The position numbers were made by a program, and so were the translations under genes. From Bradyrhizobium sp. CER78 (GTDB lineage Bacteria > Pseudomonadota > Alphaproteobacteria > Rhizobiales > Xanthobacteraceae): a stretch of DNA of 64,000 nt. The stretch is from assembly GCF_029846235.1 (NCBI RefSeq), contig NZ_JARVWP010000003.1:124001-188000 (forward strand), given 5' to 3'. Below, piece after piece: positions 19,000-27,640 of the stretch. The notes beneath the pieces were generated by a model. That model saw only the letters and a program-made list of their open reading frames with translations. It was not told the origin of the DNA and ran no database searches. Positions within the stretch are counted from its first letter, which is position 1. The number at the start of each line of letters is the position of its first letter.

Positions 19000-19698
19000 C
19001 TATTTCTTGCTCGCGGCGTAGCGCGCCTTGGTCTCGGCATTCATCGGGTACAGGCCTGGCAGCTGGGCGCCGTTGTTCACCTCGTTGACGATCCAGGCTT
19101 CCATCCGTTCCTGCTCCGGCCCTTCGGCCAGCACGTGATCGAGGAATGCCTGCGGGATCAGCACCGCGCCGTCCTGGTCCGCCACCACCACGTCGTTCGG
19201 AAACACGGCAACGCCGCCGCAGCCGATCGGTTCACCCCAGCCGACGAAGGTCAGACCCGCGACCGACGGCGGCGCGGCATAGCCGTCGCACCACACCGGC
19301 AGGCCGGTGCCGAGCACGCCCTCGACGTCACGCACCACGCCGTCGGTGATCAGCGCCGTCACCCCGCGCTTGACCATGCGCGCGCAAAGGATGTCGCCGA
19401 AAATGCCGGCATCGGTGATGCCCATGGCATCGACCACGGCGATGCAGCCCGCCGGCATCGCCTCGATCGCAGTGCGGGTCGAGATCGGCGACGACCAGGA
19501 TTCCGGCGTCGCCAGATCCTCGCGGGCCGGCACGAAGCGCAGCGTGAAGGCCGGTCCGACCAGCCGCTTCTGTCCGGGCTTCAAGGGCTTGGTGCCGCGC
19601 ATCCAAATGTTGCGCAGGCCCTTCTTGAGCAGGACCGTGGTGATGGTGGCGGTGGACACGTGCGACAGCGTCGCGATCGCCTCAGTGGACAGTGACAT
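19000..19698 (-). CDS. RraA-family protein (4-hydroxy-4-methyl-2-oxoglutarate aldolase-like)
   Basis: A 232-residue protein. It shows the RraA/HMG-aldolase core: VSTATITTVLLKKGLRN, GPAFTLRFVPAREDL, DAMGITDAGIFGDILCARMV and GVTALITDGVVRDVEGV. The Gly-Asp and Arg-Asp residues of the last two blocks match the divalent-metal and substrate site of the aldolase group. The internal ATG at 19698 is used because residues before it do not fit the family. It is paired with a cupin gene and divergent from the 5-oxoprolinase operon. A catabolic aldolase or decarboxylase is more likely than an RNase E regulator. Confidence 0.83.
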   Translation of the reverse strand: MSLSTEAIATLSHVSTATITTVLLKKGLRNIWMRGTKPLKPGQKRLVGPAFTLRFVPAREDLATPESWSSPISTRTAIEAMPAGCIAVVDAMGITDAGIFGDILCARMVKRGVTALITDGVVRDVEGVLGTGLPVWCDGYAAPPSVAGLTFVGWGEPIGCGGVAVFPNDVVVADQDGAVLIPQAFLDHVLAEGPEQERMEAWIVNEVNNGAQLPGLYPMNAETKARYAASKK

Positions 19699-19885
19699 CT
19701 CGAAAGCTTGCTCCGATGGGAGGAAAAGACCGGCGCATGTTGCCGGGCAAAGGCCGTGCGTCAAGGGCTGCGCGAAAATGCTGCGATCAGCCAAATTTAT
19801 CGCCGGCATGCCGATTAATTTATTGAAGTTGCTGCATCATTTTGCACGAAGCGAATTCCGTTTTGAACCGAAACACGCTAGCTTG

Positions 19886-20644
19886 ATGGCCACCGAAGTC
19901 CGCTTGATCCAGATGGCCGAACCCTTAAGTCCTCCCCGCCTTTTGCCGAGTGGCGATGCCGCCATCACGGTGGAATTCAGCCGCACCATCGATGACGCCG
20001 CCAACCGGCGGGTGCTTGCGCTCGACCGCCTGATAGCAGCCGAGCCGATCGCCGGGATCACCGAGACCGTGCCAACCTACCGGTCGCTGCTGGTGCATTA
20101 CGATCCCGTGCAAATCAACTTTGATGCACTCGGCGAGCAGATTCTGGCGCGCGCCGCCAAGGCGCTGCCGTCGGAGACCGGAACACGGCGCTGGCGCATC
20201 CCGGTCACCTACGGCGGCGAGCACGGCATCGATCTCGAGGATGTCGCGAAGACACTCAACACCACGCCCGATGAAATCGTCGCCCGCCACGTCGCCGGCG
20301 ACTATCGCGTCGCCATGATCGGCTTCACGCCGGGCTGGTCCTATCTGAGCGGGCTCCAGACATTCCTGCACATGCCCCGCCGCAAGGACCCGCGGCTGCT
20401 GACCCCGGCCGGAACCATCTCGATCGGCGGCATCCAGACCGGCGTGCAGTGCCTCGCCGGCCCGAGCGGCTGGCACCTGCTCGGCCGCACCCCGGTGCGA
20501 ACCTATCAATTGCATCGCGATCCGACTTTCCTGCTGGAGCCCGGCGATGCCATCACCTTCACGGCGATCGACGCCAAGACCTTTGCCGAACAGGACCGCG
20601 CCGCCGAGGCCGGCGCATTCGTCGCCGAACTGGTGACGCCATGA
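19886..20644 (+). CDS. pxpB: 5-oxoprolinase subunit PxpB
   Basis: About 252 residues. LPSGDAAITVEFSRTIDDAAN at the start and VAMIGFTPGWSYLSGL, followed by LTPAGTISIGGIQTGVQCLAGPSGWHLLG, are the PxpB/KipI (carboxyltransferase domain 1) pattern. With PxpC and PxpA it performs ATP-dependent ring opening of 5-oxoproline to glutamate in the cytoplasm. ATG 19886 or ATG 19913 may be used; the first has no clear ribosome-binding site. The stop overlaps the pxpC start (ATGA). Confidence 0.88.
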   Translation: MATEVRLIQMAEPLSPPRLLPSGDAAITVEFSRTIDDAANRRVLALDRLIAAEPIAGITETVPTYRSLLVHYDPVQINFDALGEQILARAAKALPSETGTRRWRIPVTYGGEHGIDLEDVAKTLNTTPDEIVARHVAGDYRVAMIGFTPGWSYLSGLQTFLHMPRRKDPRLLTPAGTISIGGIQTGVQCLAGPSGWHLLGRTPVRTYQLHRDPTFLLEPGDAITFTAIDAKTFAEQDRAAEAGAFVAELVTP

Positions 20645-21675
20645 GCAAGCTCGTCGTCACCTCGATCGGACCGGCAAGCTCGGTGCAGGACGGCGGGCGA
20701 CCGGGCTCGCAGCGCTATGGCCTGGTGCCGAGTGGTGCGATGGACCGGCTTTCGCTGGCGGCCGCCAACACGCTGGTCGGAAATGACCTGTTCGCCGCCG
20801 CGGTCGAGATCGGCCCGTTCGGCGCCTCCTTCACTGCGCGTGGCGGCGCGGTGCGCGTCGGGCTCGCCGGCGCATCGCGCAATGCGGATATCGGCGGCCG
20901 GCCGATCGCGTTCGACAGTTCGGCGACACTCGTCGAAGGCGAGACGCTCAATCTCGGCTTCGCGCGCGACGGCTCATTCAGCTATCTCGCGATCGAGCAC
21001 GGCATCGAAGGCGAGCCGATGTTCGGCAGCCTCGCGGTCAACGCCCGCGCCGGGCTCGGCAGTCCCTACCCGCGGCCGCTGCAAAGCGGCGACGAGTTGA
21101 AGACGCAGGCCGCGAGCAGCGCCGCCGAGCGCCGCATCGAATTGCCTGTCCCCGCCGACGCGCCGATCCGCATCGTGTTCGGCCCGCAGGACGACGAGTT
21201 CGCCGAAGACAACAAGAAGCTGTTCATCGACAGCGAGTGGAAGATCTCGGCCACCAGCGACCGCATGGGCTACCGGCTCGAAGGCCCCGTCATCAGACAC
21301 CTCGACGGCCACAACATCGTCTCCGACGGCACCGTGACCGGCAGCATCCAGGTGCCCGGCAACGGCCAGCCGATCGTGCTGATGCCGGACCGCGGCACCA
21401 GCGGCGGCTATCCGAAGATCGCGACCGTGATCACGGCCGACTTCGGCCGCTTCGCGCAGATCTCGGCCGGCCGGCCGTTCCGTTTCAAGGCGGTGACGAT
21501 GGCGGAAGCGCAGGCCGAAGCGATCAAGTTCCACGCGTTGCTGCATTCCCTGCCCGATCGCCTTCGCGGCATCGAGGATCTTGGCCTCAACATCGAAGCG
21601 CTGCGTGATGCGAATGTCGCGGGTCAGGCCGTCAGCGCCGTCGATGTGACGACCTGGCAGGTTGCGGTACCCTAG
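20641..21675 (+). CDS. pxpC: 5-oxoprolinase subunit PxpC
   Basis: A 344-residue biotin-dependent-carboxyltransferase-like protein. [20 protein letters not shown] at the start, [17 protein letters not shown], then [11 protein letters not shown] and [14 protein letters not shown] are PxpC/KipA signatures. It overlaps pxpB by 4 bp (ATGA), so translation is coupled and the two subunits are expected to form a complex. A palindromic repeat begins at its stop codon and separates it from pxpA. Confidence 0.9.
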   Translation: MSKLVVTSIGPASSVQDGGRPGSQRYGLVPSGAMDRLSLAAANTLVGNDLFAAAVEIGPFGASFTARGGAVRVGLAGASRNADIGGRPIAFDSSATLVEGETLNLGFARDGSFSYLAIEHGIEGEPMFGSLAVNARAGLGSPYPRPLQSGDELKTQAASSAAERRIELPVPADAPIRIVFGPQDDEFAEDNKKLFIDSEWKISATSDRMGYRLEGPVIRHLDGHNIVSDGTVTGSIQVPGNGQPIVLMPDRGTSGGYPKIATVITADFGRFAQISAGRPFRFKAVTMAEAQAEAIKFHALLHSLPDRLRGIEDLGLNIEALRDANVAGQAVSAVDVTTWQVAVP

Positions 21676-21722
21676 AGCATCGTCCGGAAAAGTGCGAAGC
21701 GGTTTCCGACAAGACGATGCTC
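21675..21722. repeat. Intergenic palindromic repeat (GAGCATCGTC class)
   Basis: GAGCATCGTC at 21675-21684 pairs with GACGATGCTC at 21713-21722. Inside, CGGAAA and TTTCCG at 21685-21690 and 21703-21708 also pair. It touches the pxpC TAG and lies in the pxpC-pxpA gap. Related elements are common between Bradyrhizobium genes. Confidence 0.7.
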
Positions 21723-21760
21723 AAACAAGAGAGCCACCAACAACAAACGGATCGATCGTC

Positions 21761-22534
21761 ATGACCAAAACTGTCGACCTTAATTGCGATCTCGGCGAAA
21801 GCTTTGGCCCCTGGGAAATGGGCAATGATGCGGCGATGATCGAGCTTGCGACCTCGGTCAACGTCGCCTGCGGCTTTCATGCCGGCGATGCAGATATCAT
21901 GCGCAAGACGGTCGAGCTCGCGAAGGCGCGCGGTGTCAGCGTCGGCGCCCATCCCGGCTATCGCGACCTGCATGGTTTTGGCCGCCGTCCGATGCCGGGG
22001 CTGACATCCTCGGAGATCGAGAACCTGATCGCCTACCAGATCGGCGCCTTGCAGGCGATCGCGACCGCGGCCGGCCACAAGGTCACCCATGTGAAGGCGC
22101 ATGGCGCGATTTCCAACGTCGCCTGCGAGGACGACATGACCGCGCGGGCGATCGCCAATGCGATCAAGGCCGTCGATCCGAGCCTCGTGTTCGTGGTGCT
22201 CGCAAACTCGAAGCTGGTGCGCGCCGGCGAAGCCGCGAACTTACGGATGGCGCATGAGGTGTTTGCCGACCGCGCCTATGAGGACGACGGCAATCTGGTG
22301 TCGCGCAAGAAGCCCGGTGCGGTGCTGCACGATCCCAAGGCGATCGCCGAGCGCGTGGTGCGGATGGTGCAGGATGGCGCGGTCGTTTCGGTCACCGGCA
22401 AGGTGATCAAGATGCAGACCGACACGGTCTGCATCCACGGCGACACGCATGGCGCCGTCGAGATCGCGCGCGATCTGCGCGCAGCGCTGAAGCAGGCGGG
22501 CATCACGGTTGCGCCGTTCAAGACCGCGCATTGA
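21761..22534 (+). CDS. pxpA: 5-oxoprolinase subunit PxpA (LamB/YcsF family)
   Basis: A 257-residue protein. [51 protein letters not shown] and [18 protein letters not shown] are hallmark LamB/YcsF motifs with the conserved Asp and His residues. It completes the pxpBCA set. The 85-bp gap after pxpC is filled by a repeat, so the operon may still be continuous. A GC-rich terminator follows the stop. Confidence 0.93.
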   Translation: MTKTVDLNCDLGESFGPWEMGNDAAMIELATSVNVACGFHAGDADIMRKTVELAKARGVSVGAHPGYRDLHGFGRRPMPGLTSSEIENLIAYQIGALQAIATAAGHKVTHVKAHGAISNVACEDDMTARAIANAIKAVDPSLVFVVLANSKLVRAGEAANLRMAHEVFADRAYEDDGNLVSRKKPGAVLHDPKAIAERVVRMVQDGAVVSVTGKVIKMQTDTVCIHGDTHGAVEIARDLRAALKQAGITVAPFKTAH

Positions 22535-22556
22535 GCCGCGCGCGTATCGATTCGGG

Positions 22557-22583
22557 AGGGCCGGCCATCGCGCCGGCCCTTTA
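22557..22583 (+). terminator. Terminator of the pxpBCA operon
   Basis: AGGGCCGGC at 22557-22565 and GCCGGCCCT at 22572-22580 form a 9-bp stem with a 6-nt loop, followed by a short T run. It lies just after pxpA. Confidence 0.75.
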
Positions 22584-22683
22584 GATTCCGTTAAGAGTCT
22601 TCTTAAACCCAAACTTGCCGTTTGGTTGGTAGGTGCAGCTTCCGAGCCTTTGATTGTCCTCTCAGGAAATTGGGTACCAAAGC

Positions 22684-23094
22684 ATGTTCCGCACCAGCCT
22701 CTCCCTCACCATTGCCGCGGTTGCCACCGCCGCCTTCACCAGCGCGGCCTCCGCCCGCTGCTACAGCTGCTATACGCCGCCGCCCCAGCCCTGCACGACC
22801 TGCTATCAGGTGCAGACGGTGCCGCCGCAATATCGCACGGTGCAGGAAACCGTGATGGTGGCCCCGGGCCGCGTCGTCGCGCATCGCACGCCAGCGCAGT
22901 ATCGCACGGTGATGGTGCCGAAGACCGTGATGGTCGCGCCCGAAGGCGTCGCCTATGAGCGGATCGCGCCGCAATACGCCACGCAGGAGCGCACCGAAAT
23001 GGTCTCGCCGGGCTATTCCTACTACGCGCCGGTTCAGCAGACCTGCAACACCTGCGGCGGCTACGGATACGGATACGGTTACGGCCGCTACTGA
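22684..23094 (+). CDS. Small secreted protein with VMVAP repeats and Gly-Tyr tail
   Basis: A 136-residue exported protein. FRTSLSLTIAAVATAAFTSA is the signal peptide (cleavage near ASA-RC). The mature part has a Cys-rich CYSCYTPPPQPCTTC block and two tandem-like units built on PQYRTV...VMVAPG/E. A second TCNTCGG block and a GYGYGYGYG tail follow. Similar repeat proteins are common but uncharacterised in Bradyrhizobium. The Cys pairs and repeats suggest a periplasmic or surface protein. The ATG at 22684 begins the signal peptide; the ribosome-binding site is weak. A strong terminator follows. Confidence 0.72.
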   Translation: MFRTSLSLTIAAVATAAFTSAASARCYSCYTPPPQPCTTCYQVQTVPPQYRTVQETVMVAPGRVVAHRTPAQYRTVMVPKTVMVAPEGVAYERIAPQYATQERTEMVSPGYSYYAPVQQTCNTCGGYGYGYGYGRY

Positions 23095-23116
23095 GCGACC
23101 CGTATCCAGCCAACAC

Positions 23117-23152
23117 AAAGCCGCCGCCTGAGGACATCAGACGGCGGCTTTT
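23117..23152 (+). terminator. Terminator after the VMVAP-repeat protein
   Basis: AAAGCCGCCG at 23117-23126 pairs with CGGCGGCTTT near 23142-23151, then T's. It lies 22 bp after the stop and could also serve the convergent small gene. Confidence 0.78.
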
Positions 23153-23168
23153 GAATTTTCCGAAGGTC

Positions 23169-23321
23169 TCAGAACGGGTGGACGGACAGCGTGCCGAACA
23201 CGATGGCCGCGATCACGGCAAAGGCGCTGTAGAGCGCCGCGGTCTGAATTCCGGTCCCGGACTTCCTTGAAATTTGTCGCGCGTAAAAGTGCAGGCGGGC
23301 TTCCGCCGATAGCTCGCGCAT
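23169..23321 (-). CDS. Small single-span membrane protein, unknown function
   Basis: A 50-residue protein beginning MRELSAEARLHFYARQ, with a C-terminal hydrophobic span TAALYSAFAVIAAIVFGTL. The ATG at 23321 has GGAGAT 4-5 bp upstream, which favours it over a longer frame from 23375. The span loosely recalls Flp-type small pilins but lacks their Glu-Tyr processing motif, so I do not call it one. It converges with the VMVAP-repeat gene. Confidence 0.5.
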   Translation of the reverse strand: MRELSAEARLHFYARQISRKSGTGIQTAALYSAFAVIAAIVFGTLSVHPF

Positions 23322-23576
23322 GGTCGATCTCCAACGCCCCATTCTCGGGCATATGGAATATCGTTCGCGCCGCAATTCAAGCGGGTGGGAAAAATAGCGA
23401 CGCTGCCGCCTTCAGGAACACGGTTCCGAGAGGAATATTCCTCCTCGAGCGCAGGCTCGAGAATCTTATTCGTTGCAATTCGAGGCGTCGGGAACCCGCG
23501 CCAGTCCCGCACCAATCGAAAATATCGAAAACAACCCCATGCAAAGGTGCCGGTGGCGGCGGCCGCTGCGCCGCGC

Positions 23577-24734
23577 TCAGGGCTTCCAACGCCCGATCTT
23601 GAATGCAGCCAGATGGCCCGGAACGTCGCTGGGGTCGAACGGCGGACCGGCGAACGCGCCGATGGCACTGGAGGTGCCAGCTGGGCGCCCCGACGCGGCG
23701 TCGTAGAGGTCGGGCCTGAACACAGCCATGGCGGCCTTCAGCGCCTCCGGCCGATATGGCGTCTGGCCCCAGCGCACCATCTGGGCGTACAGCCAGGCCG
23801 CCTGCCCGGGGTCCGGCCGCGCCGCTGCCTCGCGCCCGACCAGCAGATAGCGGTTGCTTTCACGCATGGTGCCGTCCGGCGAGATCTTCAGCCGACCATC
23901 GAGCGTGCGCTGGATGACGCCGGCGTCGACGCCGAGCCGCTCGGGCTGCGCCAGCATCCGCGCCACCTCGCCCCGGTTCTCGGGTTGCTCGATGAACTCG
24001 GCGGCGCGCAGATGCGCGCGCACCAGTGACGCGACGGTGCCGGGATGCTTCTCCGACCAGGCCTGGCGCACCGCCAGCACCTTCTCCACCGCACTGAGCA
24101 GGATGTCGGAGACGAAATGCAGGATGTGGCCGACGCCGAGATCGACCGCGATCGAATTCCAGGGCGCGCCGACGCAGAACGCGTCGACGTGCCCGTTGGC
24201 GAGACTGTCCACCATGTAGGGCGGCGGCAGCACCACGAGCTGGACGTCCTCGTCGGGGTCGACGCCGCCGGCCGCCATCCAGAACCGCAATTGATAATTG
24301 TGGGTCGAGAACGGGAAGGTCATGCCGAAGGTCAGCGGCTCAGCCCCGCTCTTGCGCCGCTTTACGACCACCCGCGCAAGCGCCTGTGCGGTCGCCATTG
24401 GATCGAAACGATCGCCGTCGATCTCTTCCATCAGCGCGGCATGCAGCGCCGGCGACACCGTGATGGCGTTGCCGTTGAGCCCAAGATTGAACGGCGCTGT
24501 GATCGGCACCTTGACGTGGCCAAGCCCGAGGTGTGATGCGATCGCGACCGGCGCCAGCAGATGCGCCGCATCGAACAGGCCGATGTTGAGCTTGTCGCGG
24601 ACGTTCGACCACGACACTTCCCGCACCAGCGTGACGTCGAGGCCTTCGGCTGCGGCAAATCCCTTGTCGACCGCGACGATCAATGCGGCTGCGTCCACCA
24701 ACGGAATGAACCCGACGTGCAGGGGTGTGGTCAT
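23577..24734 (-). CDS. nasS: Nitrate/nitrite sensor NasS (cytoplasmic NrtA-like)
   Basis: A 385-residue CmpA/NrtA-family ligand-binding protein. It starts directly with the mature fold (LHVGFIPLVDAAALIVAVDKG) and has no signal peptide, as expected for NasS rather than a transporter subunit. Further family blocks are DGDRFDPMATAQALARVV and FCVGAPWNSIAVDLGVGHIL. It overlaps nasT by 4 bp (ATGA). In known systems NasS holds NasT inactive and releases it when nitrate or nitrite binds. Targets in Bradyrhizobium include nitrate assimilation and nosZ, but none of them is in this window. Confidence 0.87.
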   Translation of the reverse strand: MTTPLHVGFIPLVDAAALIVAVDKGFAAAEGLDVTLVREVSWSNVRDKLNIGLFDAAHLLAPVAIASHLGLGHVKVPITAPFNLGLNGNAITVSPALHAALMEEIDGDRFDPMATAQALARVVVKRRKSGAEPLTFGMTFPFSTHNYQLRFWMAAGGVDPDEDVQLVVLPPPYMVDSLANGHVDAFCVGAPWNSIAVDLGVGHILHFVSDILLSAVEKVLAVRQAWSEKHPGTVASLVRAHLRAAEFIEQPENRGEVARMLAQPERLGVDAGVIQRTLDGRLKISPDGTMRESNRYLLVGREAAARPDPGQAAWLYAQMVRWGQTPYRPEALKAAMAVFRPDLYDAASGRPAGTSSAIGAFAGPPFDPSDVPGHLAAFKIGRWKP

Positions 24735-25327
24735 TTCAGGAGCTCCGACGCCGTCAGGATCGATTGCGCGATCTCGCCGATCTTCTTTTTCTCGCGCATC
24801 GCGGTCGAGCGCATCAGCACATAGGCCTCCTCCTCGGTCAGCCCCTTCACCTTCATCAGGATGCCCTTGGCGCGGTCGATCACCTTGCGCTCCTCCAGCG
24901 CATGCTTAGTGCGGTCGAGCTCGTCCTGCAATTTGGCAAAGGCATTGAAGCGCGACACGCAGAGATCGAGGATCGGCTTCATGCGCTCCTTCTTGAGGCC
25001 GTCGACGATGTAGGCCGAGACGCCCGCTTCGACCGACGCCTGGATCGAGGCGGCGTCGCTCTGGTCCACGAACATCGCGATCGGCCGGCGCACCGCGCGG
25101 CTCACCTGGAACATTTGTTCCAGCACGTCGCGGCTGGGGTTCTCGAGGTCGATGACGATGATCTCGGGATCGAGCGCATAGATCCGCGAGAGCAGGCTCT
25201 GCATCTCGCTGATATGGACCACGTCGGTGTAGCCGGCCTCCCGAAGCCCCTCCTCCAGGATGGCCGCACGGATCGGGCTCTCGTCGACAATGACGATCTT
25301 GGGAGACGATTCAGCGCTCATCGACAT
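24731..25327 (-). CDS. nasT: ANTAR antiterminator NasT
   Basis: A 198-residue response-regulator-like protein. Residues 10-125 form a receiver domain (PKIVIVDESPIRAAILEEGL, DLENPSRDVLEQMF). Residues 135-195 form an ANTAR RNA-binding domain (RAKGILMKVKGLTEEEAYVLM, then KKIGEIAQSIL). The receiver keeps an Asp in IIVIDLENPS, but NasT-type proteins are controlled by NasS rather than phosphorylation. It binds leader hairpins and prevents termination. Either ATG 25327 or 25321 could be used. Confidence 0.88.
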   Translation of the reverse strand: MSMSAESSPKIVIVDESPIRAAILEEGLREAGYTDVVHISEMQSLLSRIYALDPEIIVIDLENPSRDVLEQMFQVSRAVRRPIAMFVDQSDAASIQASVEAGVSAYIVDGLKKERMKPILDLCVSRFNAFAKLQDELDRTKHALEERKVIDRAKGILMKVKGLTEEEAYVLMRSTAMREKKKIGEIAQSILTASELLK

Positions 25328-25583
25328 CTGTTAAGGCCCAGCAGCAACCATCCATATCACGCCGGGAGCGCCCGGAAAGGGTTGTAATTCTCGGCAATTG
25401 GGACTAGCCCCTGCCGATCAATCAGGCAGATTCAGAGATGCAGGAGGCCACCGCGCTGAAAGTGAGGTTTGTGTCCTTGGGTGGTCCTTAGACAACGACT
25501 GTAAACTTCTGAGCCACCCGCTCCCAAAGAAAGTCTGTCCTGAGGCGGCTGTCATCTGGAATGTCAACTCGTCAGTCTCGGCA

Positions 25584-25984
25584 ATGATCTGCAAGAACGA
25601 CATGTTCGCCCCAATGCTCGTCGCGTGTCCGGTATTCATCCCGGCCTGGCACGCTTTCCTCAACGAGTGGAAAGATGGCTACGAAGAACTGCCATACTAT
25701 TTGGCGTTTGGAGATTTAGCGTACCATCTCGTCGAGCAGCTGGACGCCGGCGCGCCCCAAAATTTCGAAGCGGTATTTGAAGTGGTTGAGCAATGGCATT
25801 GCAATGGAGACCCTACGTAAAGGAAGCGGCCACGATTGGTCTGCTTGAGGGAATTCAGAACGTCGCTCTGAAAAGAGGTATCAACCCGAGAAGGTTCGAA
25901 TTCTGGCTGAAACCCGAGTCAAAACGCTGGTGGGATAGGCTAAATCGCTTCTGGAACGGCGAAGATGTCCTCTCGGACGATTGA
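25584..25984 (+). pseudogene. Frameshifted accessory gene (DUF7674-like)
   Basis: Two overlapping frames make one protein if a single base is restored. The first frame ends ...EQWHCNGDPT and stops at 25818-25820. The second frame, open from 25793, continues ...VKEAATIGLLEGIQNVALKR. At 25813-25822 the sequence reads CCTACGTAAA; CCTACGGTAAA would join them as GDPTVKEAATIGLLEG. The full product would be about 130 residues with PYYLAFGDLAYHLVEQL, an architecture that recalls DUF7674 proteins. Its base composition is AT-richer than its neighbours, suggesting transfer. It could also be a sequencing error. Confidence 0.55.
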
Positions 25985-26081
25985 CCGTCCGTTTCGCATC
26001 AGCAGATGTTGAATTTTTCCATCAGATCAATTACTTCGATCACCAATCCGAACAATTCAGACGTAGGCTCCAGGCGACCAC

Positions 26082-27401
26082 ATGGAAAGAGCGCCCCATA
26101 TTTCGTTCGTCAGTCTCGGCTGCCCCAAGGCGCTGGTCGATTCCGAACGCATCATCACCCGGCTTCGCGCGGAGGGCTATGAGCTCGCGCGCAAGCACGA
26201 CGGTGCCGACATCGTCATCGTCAACACCTGCGGCTTCCTCGACAGTGCCAAGCAGGAGTCGCTGGCCGCGATCGGCGAGGCTATGGCCGAGAACGGCAAG
26301 GTCATCGTCACCGGCTGCATGGGCGCCGAACCGGAGCAGATCGAGGCCGCCTACCCCGGCGTGCTCTCGATCACGGGACCGCAGCAATATGAGAGCGTGC
26401 TGGACGCCGTGCACCGCGCGCTGCCGCCGGCGCACAATCCGCACCTCGACCTGGTGCCGCCGCAGGGCGTCAAGCTGACGCCGCGGCACTACGCCTATCT
26501 GAAGATATCCGAGGGCTGCAACAACCGCTGCAGCTTCTGCATCATCCCGAAGCTGCGTGGCGATCTGGTGTCGCGACCGGCCAATGACGTGCTGCGCGAG
26601 GCCGAGAGACTGGTGAAGGCCGGCGTCAAGGAATTGCTGGTGATCTCGCAGGACACCTCAGCCTATGGCGTCGACCTGAAATATGCCGAGAGCCCGTGGC
26701 AGGATCGCAGTGTCCGCGCCAAGTTCTACGACCTCGCCAAGGAGCTCGGCGAGCTCGGCGCCTGGGTGCGTCTGCAATATGTCTACCCCTACCCGCATGT
26801 CGACGAGGTCATCGGCCTGATGACCGAGGGCAAGGTGCTGCCCTATCTCGACATCCCGTTCCAGCATGCAAGCCCCGACGTGCTGCGCGCGATGAAGCGC
26901 CCGGCGGCGCAGGAGAAGACGCTGGGGCGGATCCAGAAGTGGCGCGAGCAGTGCCCCGAGTTGACGCTGCGCTCGACCTTCATCGTCGGCTTCCCCGGCG
27001 AGACCGATGCCGATTTCGCCTATCTGCTCGACTGGCTCGATGAAGCCGGGATCGACCGCCTCGGCTGCTTCAAATACGAGCCGGTCGCCGGCGCCACGTC
27101 GAATGCGATTCCCAATGCCGTGCCGGACGAGGTCAAGCAGGAGCGCTGGAACGCGCTGATGGCGCGGCAGCAGAAGATTTCCGCGCGCCGCCTGAAGCGC
27201 AAGGTCGGCACCCGCCAGCAGGTGATCATCGACGAGGTCGGCCCGACGGTCGCAAAAGGCCGGTCAAAGGCCGATGCACCGGAGATCGACGGCGCCGTCT
27301 ACCTCACCAGCCGCCGCCCGCTGAAGGTCGGCGAGATCGTCACTGCGAAGATCGAGCGCGCCGACGAATACGACCTGCACGGCAGCGTCGCGGGGTTCTG
27401 A
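26082..27401 (+). CDS. rimO: Ribosomal protein uS12 methylthiotransferase RimO
   Basis: A 439-residue radical-SAM methylthiotransferase. The N-terminal UPF0004 domain has [15 protein letters not shown] and [15 protein letters not shown] with the auxiliary-cluster cysteines. The radical-SAM core carries [19 protein letters not shown] (CxxxCxxC), and the C-terminal TRAM region ends near [18 protein letters not shown]. It modifies Asp of uS12 in the 30S subunit. The length and motif order are those of RimO and not MiaB. It stands alone on the + strand. Confidence 0.95.
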   Translation: MERAPHISFVSLGCPKALVDSERIITRLRAEGYELARKHDGADIVIVNTCGFLDSAKQESLAAIGEAMAENGKVIVTGCMGAEPEQIEAAYPGVLSITGPQQYESVLDAVHRALPPAHNPHLDLVPPQGVKLTPRHYAYLKISEGCNNRCSFCIIPKLRGDLVSRPANDVLREAERLVKAGVKELLVISQDTSAYGVDLKYAESPWQDRSVRAKFYDLAKELGELGAWVRLQYVYPYPHVDEVIGLMTEGKVLPYLDIPFQHASPDVLRAMKRPAAQEKTLGRIQKWREQCPELTLRSTFIVGFPGETDADFAYLLDWLDEAGIDRLGCFKYEPVAGATSNAIPNAVPDEVKQERWNALMARQQKISARRLKRKVGTRQQVIIDEVGPTVAKGRSKADAPEIDGAVYLTSRRPLKVGEIVTAKIERADEYDLHGSVAGF

Positions 27402-27404
27402 CGC

Positions 27405-27434
27405 TTGACACGATCTGGCGTTCGGCTGTATGGC
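27405..27434 (+). promoter_or_regulatory. Candidate sigma70-type promoter before a short ORF
   Basis: TTGACA at 27405-27410 is a perfect -35 element, with TATGGC at 27429-27434 after an 18-bp spacer. It starts 4 bp after the rimO stop and precedes a 29-codon ORF and a strong hairpin before the aminotransferase gene. Assigned by consensus only. Confidence 0.4.
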
Positions 27435-27442
27435 CCTGCGCC

Positions 27443-27532
27443 ATGAAGCTGAACCGGACCCACCGCCGCGCCATCTGCCGTCGTCGCACCCGCGACGATG
27501 CTGGGCTGCGCCGTGTCCGACGCCATCGCTGA
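27443..27532 (+). CDS. Possible Arg-rich leader peptide (29 codons)
   Basis: ATG at 27443 opens a 29-codon frame with 12 arginine codons, ending in TGA at 27530. It lies between a TTGACA-type promoter and a strong terminator hairpin at 27559, just upstream of an acetylornithine-type aminotransferase. That arrangement would fit an arginine-sensing attenuation leader. Against this, arginine-rich frames arise easily by chance in GC-rich DNA, there is no clear ribosome-binding site, and another frame here contains a lipobox-like MLGC. The block could therefore be a decayed lipoprotein gene. Confidence 0.25.
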   Translation: MKLNRTHRRAICRRRTRDDAGLRRVRRHR

Positions 27533-27558
27533 TTAGCTGATATCAGCCAAGGTTTTCG

Positions 27559-27595
27559 AGAAGGCCGCGCCCGCAAAGCGCGGCCTTCTTGTTTA
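27559..27595 (+). terminator. Strong hairpin terminator upstream of the aminotransferase gene
   Basis: GAAGGCCGCGC at 27560-27570 and GCGCGGCCTTC at 27578-27588 form a perfect 11-bp stem with loop CCGCAAA, followed by TTGTTTAT. A palindrome GCTGATATCAGC at 27536-27547 lies just before it. It lies 45 bp before the aminotransferase start codon, so it may be an attenuator rather than a simple end. Confidence 0.75.
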
Positions 27596-27640
27596 TCGGC
27601 CCGTCCCCCAATCCCCGCACCGACCCCAGAGGAGATCGAT

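Noticed and set aside
19307..19885. N-terminal extension of PxpB by about 190 codons
   Set aside because: This part runs antisense to the RraA-family gene and has no PxpB similarity; the family begins near LPSGDAAITVEF.
25569..26120. A 14-base identical string (TCGTCAGTCTCGGC) before the frameshifted gene and at the start of rimO, considered as a gene-end copy
   Set aside because: It is too short; exact matches of this length are expected by chance in 64 kb of GC-rich DNA, and the match does not extend.
27430..27540. An alternative frame at the aminotransferase leader with a lipobox-like MLGC
   Set aside because: It has no start codon upstream in frame and stops immediately after; kept only as an alternative explanation of the leader region.
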